A DNA stretch of 34,304 bases. Origin: JAWLHA01 sp041690535. Lineage in GTDB: Bacteria > Pseudomonadota > Gammaproteobacteria > Thiohalomonadales > Thiohalomonadaceae. The position numbers and the translations under genes were made by a program. The notes beneath the pieces were generated by a model. That model worked only from the letters and a program-made list of their open reading frames with translations, did not search any database and had not been told where the DNA came from. Shown here piece after piece: positions 31,552 to 34,304 of this stretch. The stretch is from positions 1 to 34,304 of the forward strand of contig JAWLHA010000050.1 of NCBI GenBank assembly GCA_041690535.1, in the 5' to 3' direction. Within the stretch, counting starts at the first letter, position 1. Each line of letters opens with the position of its first letter.

Positions 31552-32052
31552 ATGGGGCAACTGATTAGTACCTTTTGGGCCATCCTGCGGCTGAGGCTCG
31601 GTCCCCAGGCCGTTCCGGCTTCCGGGTTCCTCTATTGGAGCGTTATCGGTCTCCATCTGGTCACTGGCATCATGCTGGCAGGCTTGAGCATGTCGCTTGG
31701 CCAGGCGCTGCTGTCGGCCTTCGTGGGCACCGCAATGGTCATTGCGGTCCCTGATACGATTCTCCTGCTGCGGGGCCTGAGCCATCGGCGCACGCAGACG
31801 GTTACCGCGCTGGCTGGGGCCGAGGTCATCATCGGTCTTGCCGCTCTTCCCGTGACGGCGTGGTTTCTCATGTCCACCGGAGAAGGGCAGGCAATCCCAG
31901 CGTTGATTTCGCTCTTCCTGGTGGGGTGGAATGTGGCTGTGGCCGCCCACGTGTTAAGTCATGCCCTGGAGGTGCCCAAGGGGCTCGGCGTGGTTGCCGC
32001 CCTCATCTACATGGCCATTTCCATCATCATCGGCAACGTGATCTCGGGTTGA
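31552..32052 (+). CDS. Multi-pass inner-membrane protein upstream of mpl, 166 aa
   Basis: A very hydrophobic protein with about four or five membrane helices (FLYWSVIGLHLVTGIMLAGL; LLSAFVGTAMVIAV; LAGAEVIIGLAALPVTAWFL; ALISLFLVGWNVAVAAHVLS; VVAALIYMAISIIIGNVIS). No family is recognised. ATG 31552 is chosen because the hydrophobic pattern starts there; the frame extends to 31468 in unlikely sequence. Its stop is one base before the mpl start, so it is surely co-transcribed and perhaps translationally coupled with mpl and ubiX. A role in peptidoglycan recycling is positional inference only. Confidence 0.8.
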   Translation: MGQLISTFWAILRLRLGPQAVPASGFLYWSVIGLHLVTGIMLAGLSMSLGQALLSAFVGTAMVIAVPDTILLLRGLSHRRTQTVTALAGAEVIIGLAALPVTAWFLMSTGEGQAIPALISLFLVGWNVAVAAHVLSHALEVPKGLGVVAALIYMAISIIIGNVISG

Positions 32053-32053
32053 A

Positions 32054-33415
32054 ATGCGCGTACATATTCTTGGAATTTGCGGCACGTTCATGGGTGGCAT
32101 CGCCTTGCTGGCGCGGTCCAGCGGACACGTAGTGAGCGGGCAGGATGCCAATGTCTACCCGCCCATGAGTACCCAGCTCATGGAACAGGGAATCACGCTG
32201 ACCGAAGGTTTTGACCCCTCCGGGATCCCGGGGGATGTCGATATGGTCGTGATTGGCAATGCCCTCTCGCGCGGTAATCCTGCGGTGGAGCACGTACTCA
32301 ATCGGGGCATTGCCTACACCTCTGGTCCACAGTGGCTCGCTGAGAATCTGCTGCGTGACAAATGGGTCCTCGCGGTCTCCGGAACCCATGGCAAGACGAC
32401 CACCTCCGCGATGCTGGCCTGGATCCTGGAATATGCAGGGCTTACACCCGGGTTCCTGATCGGAGGGGTTCCTCGGAATTTCGGTGTCTCCGCACGCTCC
32501 GGCAACACCCCCTTCTTCGTGGTGGAGGCGGACGAGTACGACACCGCATTCTTCGACAAGCGCTCAAAATTCGTCCACTACCGACCCCGCACGCTGGTGA
32601 TGAATAACCTCGAGTTCGATCACGCGGACATCTTTCCAGATATCGCGGCGATTCAACGGCAGTTCCACCATCTGGTGAGGACCGTCCCGGGCAGCGGGCT
32701 CATAATTTCGCCACGGCACGACCCGGCGCTCAACAAAGTACTGGCAATGGGGTGTTGGTCACCTCGGGAGTACATTGCAGACGGCTCTGGCTGGCAAGCG
32801 CGACTGGAAGCTGCGGACGGCAGCCGGTTCGAGGTGCTCTGGCAGGGGAGACCTCAAGGCCACGTGGCGTGGGAACTACTGGGCGAACACAACGTCAGCA
32901 ATGGCCTGGCGGCAATCGCGGCTGCCCGTCACGCTGGCGTCCCTGCCGCGGTCGCGGCCGAAGCATTGAGCGCATTCAGTAGTGTCAAGCGGCGCTTGGA
33001 GGTCCGAGGGACGGTTGAGGGCATTACGGTTTACGATGACTTCGCTCACCATCCGACCGCCATCGCCACCACACTCGCCGGTCTGCGGCGGCGGGTAGGA
33101 GGGGAGCGCATCCTGGCCATCCTCGAACCCCGATCCAACACCATGCGCATGGGGGTGCATCGTGCCGACTTGCCACGAGCGTTGGCGGAGGCCGACCTTG
33201 TCTACCTGTATAAATCCGAGGGCATTGGCTGGGATGTGGGGGAGGTGGCCGGGGCCGTGTCCCATGCCGAGGTCTTCGGCGACATCGATGGGATTGTGAA
33301 GGCGATCTGCGCCGAGGCACAACCGGGCGATCACGTCCTCATTATGAGTAACGGTGGATTCGGCGGGATCCATCAGCGGCTGCTTTCCTCCCTGGCCGGG
33401 GGCACAAAGGGATGA
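32054..33415 (+). CDS. mpl: UDP-N-acetylmuramate:L-alanyl-gamma-D-glutamyl-meso-diaminopimelate ligase
   Basis: Mpl reattaches the tripeptide released during murein turnover to UDP-MurNAc, using ATP, in the cytosol. The 453 residues follow the Mur ligase plan: N-terminal nucleotide-binding domain (HILGICGTFMGGIALLARSS), central ATPase with VSGTHGKTTTSAM (P-loop at 110-117) and VVEADEYDTAFFDKRSKFVH, and C-terminal domain with RLEVRGTVEGITVYDDFAHH, PTAIATTLAGLR and ILEPRSNTMRMG. Length agrees with E. coli Mpl (457). It sits between the membrane protein (1-base gap) and ubiX (4-base overlap). Slt at 791 generates upstream substrates of this recycling pathway. Confidence 0.97.
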   Translation: MRVHILGICGTFMGGIALLARSSGHVVSGQDANVYPPMSTQLMEQGITLTEGFDPSGIPGDVDMVVIGNALSRGNPAVEHVLNRGIAYTSGPQWLAENLLRDKWVLAVSGTHGKTTTSAMLAWILEYAGLTPGFLIGGVPRNFGVSARSGNTPFFVVEADEYDTAFFDKRSKFVHYRPRTLVMNNLEFDHADIFPDIAAIQRQFHHLVRTVPGSGLIISPRHDPALNKVLAMGCWSPREYIADGSGWQARLEAADGSRFEVLWQGRPQGHVAWELLGEHNVSNGLAAIAAARHAGVPAAVAAEALSAFSSVKRRLEVRGTVEGITVYDDFAHHPTAIATTLAGLRRRVGGERILAILEPRSNTMRMGVHRADLPRALAEADLVYLYKSEGIGWDVGEVAGAVSHAEVFGDIDGIVKAICAEAQPGDHVLIMSNGGFGGIHQRLLSSLAGGTKG

Positions 33416-34023
33416 AGTCCGGCGCCGTCTCGTTGGCGATCACCGGCGCGTCCGGGGTCCAATACGGCTTGAGGCTCCTTGAGTGTCTCATCAGGGCCAA
33501 GCGCCCCGTCTACCTGATGATCTCCTCTGCGGCACGGGTGGTCATCGCCACGGAGACGGACTTGAACCTGCCCGGCCGCTCCGAGGAAGCGCAGGTGTTT
33601 CTGGCAGAACGCTGCGGCGCCGAATCCGGGCAGTTGCAGGTGTTCGGCCGCGAGCAGTGGATGGCGCCGGTGGCCAGCGGCTCCAATGCCCCAACAGCCA
33701 TGGTGGTTTGCCCCTGTTCGACGGGCACACTCTCCGCCATTGCCACAGGGGCGAGTAACAACCTCATTGAGCGGGCTGCGGACGTGATGCTGAAGGAACA
33801 GCGTCGTCTCATCCTCGTTCCCCGGGAGACTCCCCTCTCGGCCATACACCTGGAACACATGCTCAGCCTGGCCCGTCTGGGGGTCACCATCCTTCCGGCC
33901 GCCCCGGGGTTTTATCACCGTCCCACTGCGGTGGAGGAGTTGATCGATTTTGTGGTGGCCCGCGTCCTTGATCACCTCGGGGTGGAGCACCGGCTGGCGG
34001 GGCGCTGGGGTGAACATCTTTAG
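33412..34023 (+). CDS. ubiX: Flavin prenyltransferase UbiX
   Basis: UbiX joins a dimethylallyl group to FMN to make prenylated FMN, the cofactor of UbiD decarboxylase in ubiquinone synthesis. The 203 residues show the flavin-binding AITGASGVQYGLRLLE, the SGSNAPTAMVVCPCSTGTLS segment, ATGASNNLIERAADVMLKEQ, RRLILVPRETPLSAIHLEHM and LPAAPGFYHRPT, all diagnostic. The ATG overlaps the mpl stop by four bases (ATGA), so the gene is coupled to mpl. Its partner ubiD is not in this window. Confidence 0.96.
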   Translation: MKSGAVSLAITGASGVQYGLRLLECLIRAKRPVYLMISSAARVVIATETDLNLPGRSEEAQVFLAERCGAESGQLQVFGREQWMAPVASGSNAPTAMVVCPCSTGTLSAIATGASNNLIERAADVMLKEQRRLILVPRETPLSAIHLEHMLSLARLGVTILPAAPGFYHRPTAVEELIDFVVARVLDHLGVEHRLAGRWGEHL

Positions 34024-34057
34024 CCTGATAGTTTCGCTGAATTGCATCAGGAAGACG

Positions 34058-34113
34058 GGCGAGCGAAAAAATAAGAAAAAAGAACTGGACGAAACCTTCA
34101 GCGTCTATATACT
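34058..34113 (+). promoter_or_regulatory. Upstream rRNA promoter P1 with UP element
   Basis: An A-rich tract gcgaaaaaataagaaaaaag (from about 34060 to 34082) stands directly before TGGACG (34086-34091) and TATACT (34108-34113), spaced by 16 bases, with a GC-rich discriminator (acgcccc). This is the layout of a strong, UP-element-driven rRNA promoter. Confidence 0.7.
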
Positions 34114-34176
34114 ACGCCCCTCTCGACGAGACACACGGCCCGAAAGGGCAACTCGCCGGGACGGGAAAAAAGGCAG

Positions 34177-34204
34177 TTGACAAATTCCCGGAGGCGAGTA
34201 GAAT
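34177..34204 (+). promoter_or_regulatory. Second rRNA promoter P2
   Basis: TTGACA (34177-34182) and TAGAAT (34199-34204) with a 16-base spacer, preceded by an A-tract (34165-34171) and followed by GC-rich bases (gcacgcc) typical of growth-rate- and ppGpp-controlled promoters. Transcription should start near 34211. Confidence 0.85.
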
Positions 34205-34236
34205 GCACGCCTCTTCGCTGGACGAACTTCAGCGGC

Positions 34237-34304
34237 GCTCTTTAAAAAGTCGGTTAGGTAATTTGTGTGGGCGCTCCGGAACGGGTTTGGAAGCACAGAA
34301 CTCG
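34237..34304 (+). promoter_or_regulatory. rrn leader: rRNA operon leader with BoxA-like antiterminator
   Basis: gctctttaaaaa (34237-34248) matches the BoxA core TGCTCTTTAACA, followed by ggtaatttgtgtgggcgctc (34257-34276), which resembles the leader TTGTGTGGGC segment of gammaproteobacterial rrn operons. The 16S gene itself is not in the window, so the rRNA operon is inferred to start just beyond the right edge. Confidence 0.75.

Overview
The window looks like chromosomal DNA of a GC-rich gammaproteobacterium, probably of the Chromatiales/Ectothiorhodospiraceae type. This is inferred from gene content: MutH, Mpl, RNase D, Slt, DUF1820, DUF2333 and DUF1631 proteins are gammaproteobacterial markers, and a pyrophosphate-based PFK/H+-PPase pair is common in sulfur-oxidising and methanotrophic relatives. 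There are no phage or plasmid genes. Mobile DNA consists of an IS66 remnant at the left edge and several small palindromic elements.

Layout. 1-523: 3' end of an IS66-family element with its terminal repeat. 791-7775: Slt lytic transglycosylase, an HDOD signalling protein, nested palindromic repeats, an unrecognised 226-residue protein, an SDR oxidoreductase, a small anchored protein and a GH100/GH133-like glycosidase. 7788-16390: c-di-GMP and ion-related genes, namely a DUF1631 protein, a membrane PAS-GGDEF cyclase, a DLH-like hydrolase, two exported EF-hand proteins, a MotA/MotB-like ion-channel pair, a PilZ protein and a DUF1820 protein. 16550-21662: mutH, a 53-residue membrane ORF, a DUF2333 protein, moaC divergent from moaDE, a DksA/TraR-type protein and a YfcE-like phosphodiesterase. 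22092-26148: ppa, hppA and pfp, all on the minus strand, the last two with their own terminators. 26771-28634: adenylate kinase with a very long lysine-rich AAPKK repeat tail, interrupted by a 100-N assembly gap. 28957-34023: a cardiolipin synthase, rnd, and a compact operon of a membrane protein, mpl and ubiX. 34058-34304: tandem strong promoters and a BoxA-like antiterminator, reading into an rRNA operon that lies beyond the window.

How the genes fit together. pfp, hppA, ppa and adk all handle phosphoanhydride energy: reversible PPi-linked glycolysis, a K+-independent proton-pumping pyrophosphatase, soluble pyrophosphatase and adenylate balance. The GGDEF, PilZ and possibly DUF1631 proteins point to cyclic-di-GMP signalling around an uncharacterised ion-driven motor-like complex. 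slt and mpl serve peptidoglycan turnover and recycling.

The most unusual features are (i) the adenylate kinase fused to a histone-H1/AlgP-like repeat tail, (ii) the MotA/MotB-like pair with a long coiled coil and no visible OmpA domain, followed by a PilZ gene, and (iii) a four-copy family of miniature inverted-repeat elements (54-131 bp) with 10-bp target-duplication-like flanks, one copy of which supplies the stop codon of mutH.
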